Positions 53,297-61,298 are shown, numbered from the stretch's first letter. The stretch: DNA of 64,000 bases from an uncultured Prevotella sp. (GCA_947167845.1 CAMVJQ010000001.1:1-64000); one strand, 5' to 3'. Numbers and translations: made by a program. Notes: generated by a model not told the origin, from the letters alone.

Positions 53297-53364
53297 GTTG
53301 GATTTAATCATTTTCTTATTTATACAAATAGTTGGTCTCCGCCGACAGGTGAGCGAAAACAATG

Positions 53365-53456
53365 CAAAGTTACAAATCATTGCTGACATCTCCAAAAAAG
53401 AAGATACCCTAAGGGATGTTTTTGTAAATTCTGAAACAAGTTTTGCAAATTCTGCA
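53365..53456 (-). promoter_or_regulatory. Direct-repeat operator and promoter of the sensor-kinase gene
   Basis: On the minus strand CAGAATTTGCAAAAC is followed 21 bp later by CAGAATTTACAAAAA (plus coordinates about 53420-53455). The -7 box TAACTTTG is at 53365-53372. Same placement behind the regulator stop and same spacing as in the accessory region 30 kb away, with strong similarity to the module 2 repeats (CAGAATTGTAAA). Confidence 0.7.
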
Positions 53457-53485
53457 AGTCGGAACCCAAGAGAAGGCTCCATTTC

Positions 53486-54670
53486 CTACTGGGCAGTGTC
53501 GCGCATCCACACCGTAACTGTCTGTCCCATCTGTTGCTTGAAGGCTGTTCCGAAAGTGCTGTAACTCCTGAAGCCGCTCTCCCAGGCCAACTGCTGGGCG
53601 GTGAAGGGACGCCCGGTGGCGATGGCCTCACGATAAAGACGGACGAAATGCCGGATGCGCAGGTTGTTTATGTAGGCATTATAAGTCGTGTCCTGCTGTG
53701 CGAAATACTGGCCGAGGTAACTGCGGTTGGTGCCGATGGCCCTGCAGAGGTCGTCGAGCCTGATGCCGTGCTGCAGGTAGAGTTGGGTGTCGACGCAGTG
53801 CTTTTGCAGAAGCAGGGCAAAGTCGTCGTTTTTGTCGGGGGTGCGGGGAGATTCGGGGGTGCGGGGGTACGGGGGTACAGGGGTGCGAGAATACTCCGAG
53901 TTTAAACATATCTCGCACCCCCGCGCCCCCGTGCCTTCGCTCCCCCGGAAGAACTCGCTCCCCCGTAAAGTATCGCTCAGGTCGCTCAGCGTCTCCACCC
54001 GCCAAAGCAGGAGGCCGATAATCACGATATCGTTCACTTGGAGGATATACTCAAAAAGCGTGCCGGTATGGCCGCTCAGGTAGTAACCGAAAAAGAACAT
54101 GCAGACAATGATCGCTGCAATGCTCTGCCGCACCTCCTTGTGCTCCAAGTCTGCATAGTTGTCACACAGCCACCGGTCGTACTGCCTGAGCGCACATACC
54201 ATTTTTATAATAAACGCTATGGTCAGCATCAGGGAATAGGCCTGCATAATCAGCACGAAGGATTCGCTGCGATGGAAATAGAACACGGCTAAGATAACAA
54301 CAACGGGCAGCATCACCACCGCAATGGGCCATAGGGGCCGGCGGCGGTCCTGCAGCATGACGAGCAGCATGGCCAGCATCACGGGCACCAACATCGTGTA
54401 GTCTAAACCGCAAGCCACGATAAGGTTCTTCCAAGGGTCGCCCAACAACTGGTAGCCGACAAACAGCAGCCACCACGCATGGCTAAGTGCCATCAATGCA
54501 AAGAACGCCGCCACCCAGTGCCGCAAAGGCATAGGAGGCGTTATCTCCGGCGCGAAAGCATTGCTACGACGGAACAGCAGATAGACACACGCGAGGATGG
54601 CCAACACTGTGGCTCCTCCATAGAGCATCATGTAGAGCGAGTCCTTATATATCTGCTGGTATTCTTCCAT
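53486..54670 (-). CDS. Membrane-bound AraC-family transcriptional regulator (module 5)
   Basis: A 394-residue paralog of the four regulators at 5.6-20.2 kb. Start MEEYQQIYKDSLYMMLYGG, about seven membrane helices with the shared LQDRRRPLWPIAVV and NYADLEHKEV blocks, and a C-terminal AraC domain (LCRAIGTNRSYLGQYF and QLAWESGFRSYSTF). It has the longest linker, about 65 residues (TPVPPYPRTPESPRTP), from C-rich repeats at 53835-53985. Its likely target is the sensor-kinase gene downstream rather than a hydrolase. A possible -7 box (TAATTTTG) lies upstream near 54710. Confidence 0.85.
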   Translation of the reverse strand: MEEYQQIYKDSLYMMLYGGATVLAILACVYLLFRRSNAFAPEITPPMPLRHWVAAFFALMALSHAWWLLFVGYQLLGDPWKNLIVACGLDYTMLVPVMLAMLLVMLQDRRRPLWPIAVVMLPVVVILAVFYFHRSESFVLIMQAYSLMLTIAFIIKMVCALRQYDRWLCDNYADLEHKEVRQSIAAIIVCMFFFGYYLSGHTGTLFEYILQVNDIVIIGLLLWRVETLSDLSDTLRGSEFFRGSEGTGARGCEICLNSEYSRTPVPPYPRTPESPRTPDKNDDFALLLQKHCVDTQLYLQHGIRLDDLCRAIGTNRSYLGQYFAQQDTTYNAYINNLRIRHFVRLYREAIATGRPFTAQQLAWESGFRSYSTFGTAFKQQMGQTVTVWMRDTAQ

Positions 54671-54824
54671 CTAGGGTTGATTATTCTCGTCTTTTACAAT
54701 TAAACTATTGCAAAATTACGCAAATAATCTCATATAGCCAAACAAATCCGCATTTTTCGCAAGTCTGCTGCCCGCAAACTTGCGAAATTTAGGATATATT
54801 AAGCGTTTCTTCCGCCTTGAATGA

Positions 54825-55058
54825 CTAACTTTTGCGGAGTATTCCGACGATCATCAACAGATAACCACAGAGACACAACATGGGGGCAAGAATGATGCTG
54901 CGTGCTGAGAAAATGTCGTGACAAGAGACCTGTTCTGTGCTGGCGGGCCCAGCCATCAGCAGGTAGCCGACGGCTATCAGCACTGAGGCAGCCACGATGA
55001 TATGGCGACGGGTAAGCCAAGGATTAGTCTTCGGGGTATTGCTGGATGTGATGTTCAT
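54825..55058 (-). CDS. DUF3098 small membrane protein
   Basis: A 77-residue protein with two membrane helices (IIVAASVLIAVGYLLMAG and LAPMLCLCGYLLMIVGIL) separated by the family block DIFSARSIILAP. Matches DUF3098, usually found next to the ftsX and uppP genes in Bacteroidetes. The start ATG at 55058 overlaps the end of the DUF2723 gene by 35 nt, so it is translated from that transcript. Function unknown; cell-envelope context is typical. Confidence 0.75.
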   Translation of the reverse strand: MNITSSNTPKTNPWLTRRHIIVAASVLIAVGYLLMAGPASTEQVSCHDIFSARSIILAPMLCLCGYLLMIVGILRKS

Positions 55059-58000
55059 ACGATTTGCTATATTTTTGAAGGATTGTTGTTCGATTGTATT
55101 GCGCCGGGAGGGCGAGGGCGCGCTGCATGGTCTGAAGCCATGAGTATTGCGAAAACAGGGAGCCAGCACGACGAGACGGGGTGACAGTCTCTATCCATGA
55201 GAGCCACTCGTCAGCACGGCGCAACAGACGGCAGACGATCCCGTCACCCTCATTTAACAGGTCATTCCGGTAAAAGCAGCGAGCCATCGAGAGGGCTGCA
55301 TCCGTATAGGGTACGTTCTCATCGGGCATTTCCTGCTGCCACTTCCGGCATACTTTCATGGCCCGACGGGTGTCGCCCTGCTGCAGCAGCGAGTCAATAA
55401 GAATGCCCAAGACCAGTTGGTGGGTATTGGCCATGCGCTTCACGTCCTCGTCGACGTAGATGTCTTTCGTGCCGAGGCCGCCAAAGCGGAAACGGTTCAT
55501 CACGTTGTCGTAAAGCCTCTCTGTGTCCACCTGCTTGCCACTGACCGTGGGAGAGATGCGATAGGCCAGCCCTTCGAGCACCAAATGGTCTTGCAGGAAC
55601 GACAGACGGTCGGGCCCGGAACTGATGGAGGTATAGACAGGTCGGCTCCAGTCGGCATGCGACAGCATTTCCAGCACCATCATCTCATCCTTATAGATGG
55701 CCCGCTTGCCTTTCAGCGAGATGGTCATGGTGCCCTCGCCACTGGTGATGGTGACGCTGTCAGTAGGAATGCATTGCATGTCACTGTCGTCGTTGAGCAC
55801 CCAGTGCCGGATGATGTTCCTCAGTTCAAACGGCTGTTCGCCCAGCAATCTCGCAGCCTCCTCGGGTTGTTGTGACTTGAAGGCTGCTATCTCGCCCTTC
55901 AATTCGGGGCGCACAGGGATATATTCCCTTCTGCCCTCCAGATATTGGTCATGCCGCCAACTGATGGGGAGGGCCGGAGAGTCGTAGGCAGGGCGTTTCA
56001 TCTGGTCTATATACCAGTCGGTCTGCAGATATTCCATGTTGCAGCAACGGGTGTCGGTGCGCACTCCCTCCACCTCATGGTTATACCACAGGGGGAACGT
56101 GTCGTTGTCGCCGAAGGTCAGGATGATGGGATGCCCGTCTCGCTGCATGCTCTTCAGATAGTTGGCACCGAAGTCACGACAGGTGTACCGGCCAGAGCGG
56201 TCATGGTCGTCCCACGTCTGCGAGGCCATCTGCAGAGGTACTAAGAGACAAGCGGCACTGGCGATGACAGCCATGGCGGTAGCCGATTCCATTCCCGCTA
56301 ACGCGCCTACCCGTAGCCTTTCACGATTCACTTTCACCCTTTCCCTTATGGCATCGGCGACCCCAGCCACGCCAAGTCCTATCCAAATGGCAAAGGCATA
56401 GAATGAACCTGCGTAGGCATAGTCTCGCTCACGAGGCTGCAGCGGTGTCTGGTTGAGATAGACCACGATGGCAAGGCCCGTCATCACGAACAGCAAGGTG
56501 ACTACCAGCAACTGCTGCCGTCCTTCGCGCCCCCTGCGCCACTGCCAGATAATACCAATCAGGCCCAGTAGCAACGGCAGGGCATAGAAGACATTGTGCC
56601 CACGGTTATCCGCCAAGTCTGAGGGCAACTTAGAGGTGTCGCAACCCAACAGCCAGTCGTCTATCCATCGGAATCCTGTTATCCAGTTGCCATGCTCCAC
56701 CTCGCCGTGCCCCTGGATATTGTTCTGCCGCCCCACAAAGTTCCACAGGAAATAACGCCAGTACATGAAGTTGACCTGATAACTCAGAAAGAAGCGCAGG
56801 TTTTCAGCCATCGTGGGCAGATTGCCCCGTTTCTCCACACCCCCCATCCAGTCCTCGTAGGCCTGGGCATGACGCTGGGAGTGCATCCGGGGGAAGAGCA
56901 TATTGTCCTTGTACTGGTAATCGAAGTCGTGGCGAATCACATCGTAGTGCAGCCTGGCCGAGTCGGCCGCAGGGCGATAGATGGCCTTCCCCTCTTCCCG
57001 CTTGGGCAGCGCGTAGTCGCCTTGCTGTTCGTAGTCCATTTCGCTACTGTAAGCCGGACCGTACAGAAGCGGCGTCTTGCCGTATTGTTCACGGTTCAGG
57101 TAACTGCCAAGCGAGAAGATGTTATCGGGCGCATTCTCGCACATCGGCGGGTTAGCATTGGCACGGATGAAGATGACGCCATAACTGCTATAGCCGGCCA
57201 ACAGCATGAGCAGGCTGGCCAGCGTGAGTTTGTAAGCCCTCCTTTGTACCTTATAATATAATAGTACAAGCATTCCTGTCAGCAGGAGGATGTAGCCGAC
57301 AAGCCCCGTGTTGTAGGGACAATGCAGCACGTTGGTGAACAGCAGTTCTGCCCAGCCGCCCATCTTCACCACGCCTGGTATGAGGCCATAGAGGATGATG
57401 CCCACCAGCAACGCGCCTGCTACAAAAGCCTTCAACATGCCCAACCAGGAAACTTGCTTTGCCCTGCAGAAATAGACTACGAGCGACATGGCTGGCAGAC
57501 ACAGCAGACAGAGCAGATGCACGCCGATGGAAAGGCCGGTGATATAGGCTATCAGGATGATCCAACGGTCGCTGCCGCGCGCATCGACCATCCCCGCGCT
57601 CGGCTCCGCCGCTTCGCTCGTCGAAGAACTGCGTTCGGCTGCCCGTAGCCTCATTCCCTCCGCTATCGCTTCGCCTACCCGTAGCCTCATTCCCTCCGCT
57701 ATCGCTTCGCCTACCCGTAGCCTTTCCGTCTGCCATTTCAGGATCAGCCAAAACATCAGTGCCGTCAGGAAACTGGAGAAGGCATAGACCTCTGCCTCAA
57801 CAGCCGAAAACCAGAACGTGTCGCTGAAGGTATATGCCAAGGCACCCACGATGCCGCAAGCCTCGATGGTGATGACCTGTGGAAGGGAATAGTGAAAAGT
57901 GAATAGTGAAAGGCTACGGGTAGGCGCGTTAGCGGGAATGGAATTTGCTGCCGCCGTACTTCTTACCATCAACTGCTGGGCCAGATGCGTGATAGTAAGG

Positions 58001-58290
58001 AAGAGGAAGAAGATGCAGCCTGCACTCAGCAGGGCCGACAGCAGATTGACCATCAGTGCAACTTGCGATGGGCTGCTGGCAAACTGAGAGAAGAGATTGG
58101 CGGCCAGCATGAAGACTGGCGCGCCGGGCGGATGGCCGATCTCCAGTTTGTAGCCACAGGCGATGAATTCTGGACAGTCCCACAGGCTGGCTGTGGGCTC
58201 CACAGTCAGTCCGTAGACGATGGCGGCGATGGCAAACATCAGCCACGCCACAGTGGTGTTGAGTTTTGAAAAGTTCGTTTGTTGCATCAT
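55024..58290 (-). CDS. DUF2723 multi-pass membrane protein (predicted O-mannosyltransferase-like)
   Basis: A 1088-residue inner-membrane protein. The N-terminal signature VEPTASLWDCPEFIACGYKLEIGHPPGAP defines DUF2723; at least ten helices lie in the first 650 residues, with QRERDYAYAGSFYAFAIW-like block near 660 and a soluble C-terminal region. The family is related to GT-C glycosyltransferases; a role in protein glycosylation is inferred by others. The gene contains repeat copies translated in frame: SIPANAPTRSLS (antisense copy), LRVGEAIAEGMR twice (36-bp tandem), and ERLRVGALAGME. All fall in loops between helices. Promoter TACCTTTG (minus) at 58311-58318. Confidence 0.88.
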   Translation of the reverse strand: MMQQTNFSKLNTTVAWLMFAIAAIVYGLTVEPTASLWDCPEFIACGYKLEIGHPPGAPVFMLAANLFSQFASSPSQVALMVNLLSALLSAGCIFFLFLTITHLAQQLMVRSTAAANSIPANAPTRSLSLFTFHYSLPQVITIEACGIVGALAYTFSDTFWFSAVEAEVYAFSSFLTALMFWLILKWQTERLRVGEAIAEGMRLRVGEAIAEGMRLRAAERSSSTSEAAEPSAGMVDARGSDRWIILIAYITGLSIGVHLLCLLCLPAMSLVVYFCRAKQVSWLGMLKAFVAGALLVGIILYGLIPGVVKMGGWAELLFTNVLHCPYNTGLVGYILLLTGMLVLLYYKVQRRAYKLTLASLLMLLAGYSSYGVIFIRANANPPMCENAPDNIFSLGSYLNREQYGKTPLLYGPAYSSEMDYEQQGDYALPKREEGKAIYRPAADSARLHYDVIRHDFDYQYKDNMLFPRMHSQRHAQAYEDWMGGVEKRGNLPTMAENLRFFLSYQVNFMYWRYFLWNFVGRQNNIQGHGEVEHGNWITGFRWIDDWLLGCDTSKLPSDLADNRGHNVFYALPLLLGLIGIIWQWRRGREGRQQLLVVTLLFVMTGLAIVVYLNQTPLQPRERDYAYAGSFYAFAIWIGLGVAGVADAIRERVKVNRERLRVGALAGMESATAMAVIASAACLLVPLQMASQTWDDHDRSGRYTCRDFGANYLKSMQRDGHPIILTFGDNDTFPLWYNHEVEGVRTDTRCCNMEYLQTDWYIDQMKRPAYDSPALPISWRHDQYLEGRREYIPVRPELKGEIAAFKSQQPEEAARLLGEQPFELRNIIRHWVLNDDSDMQCIPTDSVTITSGEGTMTISLKGKRAIYKDEMMVLEMLSHADWSRPVYTSISSGPDRLSFLQDHLVLEGLAYRISPTVSGKQVDTERLYDNVMNRFRFGGLGTKDIYVDEDVKRMANTHQLVLGILIDSLLQQGDTRRAMKVCRKWQQEMPDENVPYTDAALSMARCFYRNDLLNEGDGIVCRLLRRADEWLSWIETVTPSRRAGSLFSQYSWLQTMQRALALPAQYNRTTILQKYSKSYEHHIQQYPED
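56291..56322 (-). repeat. Interspersed coding repeat in the DUF2723 gene, sense copy
   Basis: In the gene's direction it reads GTGAAAGGCTACGGGTAGG followed by CGCGTTAGCGGGAAT and encodes ERLRVGALAGM. Upstream flank GTGAATC and downstream GGAAT are shared with the copy at 57908, so the full element is about 50 bp. Confidence 0.8.
57642..57726 (-). repeat. 36-bp tandem repeat of the same family in the DUF2723 gene
   Basis: Two complete 36-bp units (57642-57677, 57678-57713) and a third partial. In gene direction each has GGCTACGGGTAGGCGAAG then CGATAGCGGAGGGAATGA, coding LRVGEAIAEGMR. They share GGCTACGGGTAGGCG and AGCGG...GGGAATG with the single copies. Just downstream the protein continues with a Ser/Glu/Ala-rich, non-conserved segment. 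Confidence 0.8.
57908..57940 (+). repeat. Interspersed coding repeat in the DUF2723 gene, antisense copy
   Basis: Plus strand reads GAAAGGCTACGGGTAGGCG then CGTTAGCGGGAATG, opposite to the gene. The gene is still open through it, giving SIPANAPTRSLS. The left flank (GTGAAAAGTGAATA) matches that of the copy at 56291. Confidence 0.8.
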
Positions 58291-58340
58291 GTTTTGCAGT
58301 TTTTACGCTGCAAAGGTAGCAACAATCATCTGACAGGCCG

Positions 58341-58394
58341 AAAAAAAAGTCTGACATTTGCCTGACATTTCGTTGTCAGGCTCCATGTCAGACT
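58341..58394 (-). terminator. Nested double stem-loop terminator
   Basis: On the minus strand, AGTCTGACAT...ATGTCAGACT (10-bp outer stem, 58348-58357 with 58385-58394) encloses GCCTGACA...TGTCAGGC (8-bp inner stem), and a run of eight T follows. It terminates leftward transcription from the peptide genes and permease relic before the DUF2723 promoter. Confidence 0.75.
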
Positions 58395-58418
58395 GCTATC
58401 TGTTTGAAAATGACGTAT

Positions 58419-58535
58419 TTACTCCGTCTTGATATTGTTGACGGGATTCTCAGAAGCAGCGCGCCAGATCTGGATGATGACGGTGAGCAGGGAGATGATG
58501 AGGCAGGCCGTAAGCCCTCTGGTGAGATCAGAACT
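58419..58535 (-). pseudogene. C-terminal relic of an FtsX/MacB-type ABC permease
   Basis: The frame reads SDLTRGLTACLIISLLTV then IIQIWRAASENPVNNIKTE-stop: the last membrane helix and the typical ENPV..I/L(K/R)TE terminus of Bacteroidetes FtsX-like permeases. An in-frame stop lies just upstream and the rest of the gene is missing. It sits about 35 bp after the second leader-peptide gene. Confidence 0.75.
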
Positions 58536-58568
58536 TTATATGGTTTTGATTCACCCCTAGCCCCTCCC

Positions 58569-58694
58569 CTAAAGGGACGTGGCGGATTTCGGATTATCCG
58601 ACTTTCTTTTGATACAAACGCCACCGTTCACCTGCTCCAACTCTTCCTTTGTCAACTCCTGAGCCTTCTGGCTGTTCATTTCATTCTGCTTCAT
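58569..58694 (-). CDS. Small double-glycine leader peptide A
   Basis: A 41-residue peptide. The first 25 residues (MKQNEMNSQKAQ then ELTKEELEQVNGG) form a classic double-glycine leader: amphipathic helix with E-L-x-x-E-E-L and GG at 24-25, the site cut by C39-peptidase ABC exporters. The remaining core VCIKRKSDNPKSATSL has one Cys. Its last part is encoded by a CCACGTCCCTTTAGGGG-type repeat, so the original C-terminus may have been replaced. The 38 bp before the ATG are identical to those before peptide B, showing duplication. Likely a secreted signalling or antimicrobial peptide precursor; no maturation enzyme is adjacent. Confidence 0.65.
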   Translation of the reverse strand: MKQNEMNSQKAQELTKEELEQVNGGVCIKRKSDNPKSATSL

Positions 58695-58772
58695 AATCTT
58701 ATAAATTTTAAATTGTTAAACTTGTTGTTTCTTGTTCTCTTGATGAACTTGCGGGACCTGTCCTCTGTGAGT

Positions 58773-58904
58773 TCACAGAAACATCAATATAGCAGTGGTA
58801 GATGACATTATATCTTTGATAGTAACCTTACCGCCGTTTACCTGCTCCAACTCTTCCTTAGTTAACTCCTGAGCCTTCTGGCTGTTCATTTCATTCCGCT
58901 TCAT
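58773..58904 (-). CDS. Small double-glycine leader peptide B
   Basis: A 43-residue peptide with the same leader as peptide A except one residue (MKRNEMNSQKAQ, ELTKEELEQVNGG), then an unrelated core KVTIKDIMSSTTAILMFL. Leader DNA is nearly identical between the copies while the cores share nothing, the pattern expected of secreted peptides that diversify behind a fixed export signal. It is promoter-proximal: a -7 box (CAAAGATA at 58978-58985, minus strand) lies 74 bp upstream, leaving an A/T-rich leader AAATTTATAAGATT before the ATG. Peptide A follows after 78 bp. Too short for most gene finders. Confidence 0.7.
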   Translation of the reverse strand: MKRNEMNSQKAQELTKEELEQVNGGKVTIKDIMSSTTAILMFL

Positions 58905-58977
58905 AATCTTATAAATTTTAAATTGTTAAACTTGTTGTTTCTTGTCGCTCAGATGTCGTTTGTTCTGATTGACAGTG

Positions 58978-58985
58978 CAAAGATA
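58978..58985 (-). promoter_or_regulatory. -7 box of the leader-peptide transcript
   Basis: TATCTTTG on the minus strand with GC after it, matching other promoters in the window. It is the only promoter-like element upstream of peptide B. Confidence 0.55.
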
Positions 58986-59230
58986 CGGCACATTTCGGCA
59001 TATTTCAAATAATTAGGCGAAATTTTCCAGAATTGTTGCGACAGGGTGGAAACGAAACGACAAAAGCGGGTCTAGAGGCAAAATCTTGTCGCTTAACGCA
59101 AAACACAGAAGTGACGGTTCTTTTAATCCTACAGAGAAATGGATACCATTTATCGTTGGCCGCTTTGCGGACTCGGGGCCACGCCATCAATAGAAAGCAT
59201 TCCACACCGTGCCTGTCCACATGTTACATG

Positions 59231-59320
59231 AATATAGGTTGTAACGTTGTAACATCGCCCTGCCACAAAGGGCGTGCAACCTGTTTTGGAGGTTGTGAGG
59301 TTGTAACGAGGTTGTAACAT
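59231..59320 (+). repeat. 90-bp inverted repeat, left arm (GTTGTAAC boxes)
   Basis: Contains GTTGTAAC-like boxes in GGTTGTAACGTTGTAACAT and GAGGTTGTAACGAGGTTGT. It is the reverse complement of 59513-59602 with only about five mismatches clustered at 59260-59264. A 192-bp spacer (59321-59512) separates the arms and holds no clear gene. Inward translation of both arms gives the same peptide (YNLTTSKTGCTPFV...CYNVTTYI). Confidence 0.8.
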
Positions 59321-59512
59321 GCTGCTCCTTGTTTGTAACATGTCACCCTTGTTTGTCAGAGGGTTGTTAATGGCTCGATTTACTAGTAAATTCAGTAAAA
59401 GATGGCCTCCTGGCATCGGTTAAGAGTTTTTCCAGCGCATGGTATCAGGCTCTACAGCACTATAAGTAGCCATCAAAAAACAAGGCAGACATGCTTGCTG
59501 CGAGGCAGGAAA

Positions 59513-59602
59513 ATGTTACAACCTCGTTACAACCTCACAACCTCCAAAACAGGTTGCACGCCCTTTGTACATCGGCGATGTTACAACGTTACAACCTATA
59601 TT
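59513..59602 (-). repeat. 90-bp inverted repeat, right arm
   Basis: Reverse complement of 59231-59320. It continues into TCAAAAAAACTGTATG, a tail that the copy at 25409-25469 also has but the left arm lacks. The whole 59231-59602 block could be a decayed mobile element or a multi-site operator region. Confidence 0.8.
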
Positions 59603-59710
59603 CAAAAAAACTGTATGTAAAAAACAGTAAGTGTGACGCATCGCTGAAGTCAGAAGATATTTTCAACCTGCGGTTGAAATTTTCCGTTGCCACTCTTGCC
59701 CTGAAGTTTT

Positions 59711-60403
59711 TTATTTCATCAGGATACCAAGGAGTTCCTTCATGCCCTCTGAGGCACCCTTCTGAATCTGCTGAACGCGCGATCCGGCAGAGACGGGATT
59801 GGGGTCGATGAGGTAGACGGGGATACTTGGACGGGCATAGTGGAGCAACCCGGCGGCGGGATAGACCACGAGCGAGGTGCCGATGATGATCAGGATGTCG
59901 GCCTGCTGCACCTCCTCGGCGGCGATGGTGATATTGGGCACGGCCTCGCCGAAGAACACGATGAACGGGCGCAGCAGCGAGCCGTCGCCAGCCTTCGTGC
60001 CGGGCTCCACCTCGCAGTTGTCCCTGGTCAGCGTCATCTGATAGCGGGGGTCGTCGACATCGCGGCTGGAGCACACCTTCATCAGTTCGCCATGCAGATG
60101 GATCACCTTCGAGGAGCCAGCCTGCTCGTGGAGATTGTCGACATTCTGGGTGACAACCGTCACGTCGTACTGCTCCTCCAGTTTGGCAACGAGTCGATGC
60201 CCCTCGTTGGGCTTCACCCCCCAGCACTTCTTGCGGAGCATGTTATAGAAGTTGGTCACGAGCGTAGGGTCAGCCTCCCATCCTTCGTGGGTGGCCACTT
60301 TCTGCACGGGATAGTTCTCCCACAGTCCGTCGGCATCGCGGAAAGTCTTCAGTCCACTCTCCACCGACATGCCGGCACCAGTCAAAACAACAATCTTTTT
60401 CAT
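59711..60403 (-). CDS. Sir2-family NAD-dependent protein deacylase
   Basis: A 230-residue sirtuin that removes acyl groups from lysines using NAD. MKKIVVLTGAGMSVESGLKTFRDADGLW is the NAD-binding start, TQNVDNLHEQAG and HLHGELMKVCSS contain the catalytic His, and IIIGTSLVVYPAAG lies near the end. No zinc-binding Cys quartet is present, which resembles short bacterial CobB/SIRT5-type enzymes that drop it. The Tyr-x-x-Arg acyl-specificity motif is FYNMLR here, so the Arg is one residue further on. The ATG at 60403 follows the -7 box (60428-60435, minus strand). Confidence 0.92.
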   Translation of the reverse strand: MKKIVVLTGAGMSVESGLKTFRDADGLWENYPVQKVATHEGWEADPTLVTNFYNMLRKKCWGVKPNEGHRLVAKLEEQYDVTVVTQNVDNLHEQAGSSKVIHLHGELMKVCSSRDVDDPRYQMTLTRDNCEVEPGTKAGDGSLLRPFIVFFGEAVPNITIAAEEVQQADILIIIGTSLVVYPAAGLLHYARPSIPVYLIDPNPVSAGSRVQQIQKGASEGMKELLGILMK

Positions 60404-60650
60404 AAGCAAAACAATTAAAAGATGATGCAAAGATAACACCAATAATTGAATTATCCAAATCTTGGCGCATAATTTTTCTCCAGATGGCACTTTCATCCAA
60501 AGAGACGAAATAAATGGCAGACGAAGAAAGGAAGAAACGAAGAATTAAGTTAAAAAAAGAAAAACTTTGCGTCTTTGTGTCTTTGTGTTCCATATTTTAT
60601 ATACCTTTGCAGCCGATTTTCGAAGATATACATTATTATATAGAGAAAGA

Positions 60651-61256
60651 ATGGATAAAGTAAGTTATGCATTGGGCCTTGGAATCGGACAGCAGTTGTC
60701 GCAGATGGGCGCCAGTGACCTGAACATCGATGACTTTGCCGCCGCCATCAAGGACGTGCTGACGGGTAATGAACTGAAGGTGTCGCACCGCGACGCCCAG
60801 GGCATCGTTCAGGAGTATTTCCGCAAGCAGGAGGAGAAGATGAGTGCCAAGCGTGCCGAGCAGGGCAAAGTGCACAAGGAGGCCGGCGAGAAGTATCTGG
60901 CCAAGAACGCCAAGAAGGAAGGCGTGGTGACGCTGCCCAGCGGTCTGCAGTATCAGGTGCTGAAGGAAGGCAACGGCAAGAAGCCGTCGGCCAAGGACAC
61001 CGTGATGTGCCACTACGAGGGCTTCCTGATCGACGGCACCGTGTTCGACAGCAGCGTGCAGCGCGGCGAGCCTGCCACATTCCCCCTCCAGCAGGTGATA
61101 GCAGGCTGGACCGAAGGCCTGCAGTTGATGCAGGAGGGTGCCAAGTACCGTTTCTTCATCCCCTACCGTCTGGCTTACGGCGAGGGCGGCGCCGGCAACT
61201 CCATCCCGCCGTTTGCAGCCCTGATCTTCGACGTGGAACTGATACAGGTGGTTTAA
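60651..61256 (+). CDS. FKBP-type peptidyl-prolyl isomerase, cytoplasmic
   Basis: A 201-residue foldase without signal peptide. Residues 1-95 form the dimerisation region of FkpA/Mip-like proteins (MDKVSYALGLGIGQQL...KEAGEKYLAKNAKKEGV). The FKBP domain follows with [78 protein letters not shown]. The start is set by the -7 box TACCTTTG (60602-60609). First of three FKBP genes in a row; this one would act inside the cell while the other two are exported. Confidence 0.92.
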   Translation: MDKVSYALGLGIGQQLSQMGASDLNIDDFAAAIKDVLTGNELKVSHRDAQGIVQEYFRKQEEKMSAKRAEQGKVHKEAGEKYLAKNAKKEGVVTLPSGLQYQVLKEGNGKKPSAKDTVMCHYEGFLIDGTVFDSSVQRGEPATFPLQQVIAGWTEGLQLMQEGAKYRFFIPYRLAYGEGGAGNSIPPFAALIFDVELIQVV

Positions 61257-61298
61257 GATTTAAAAATTTGAGTTTACATATTTATATTTATAGGAACA

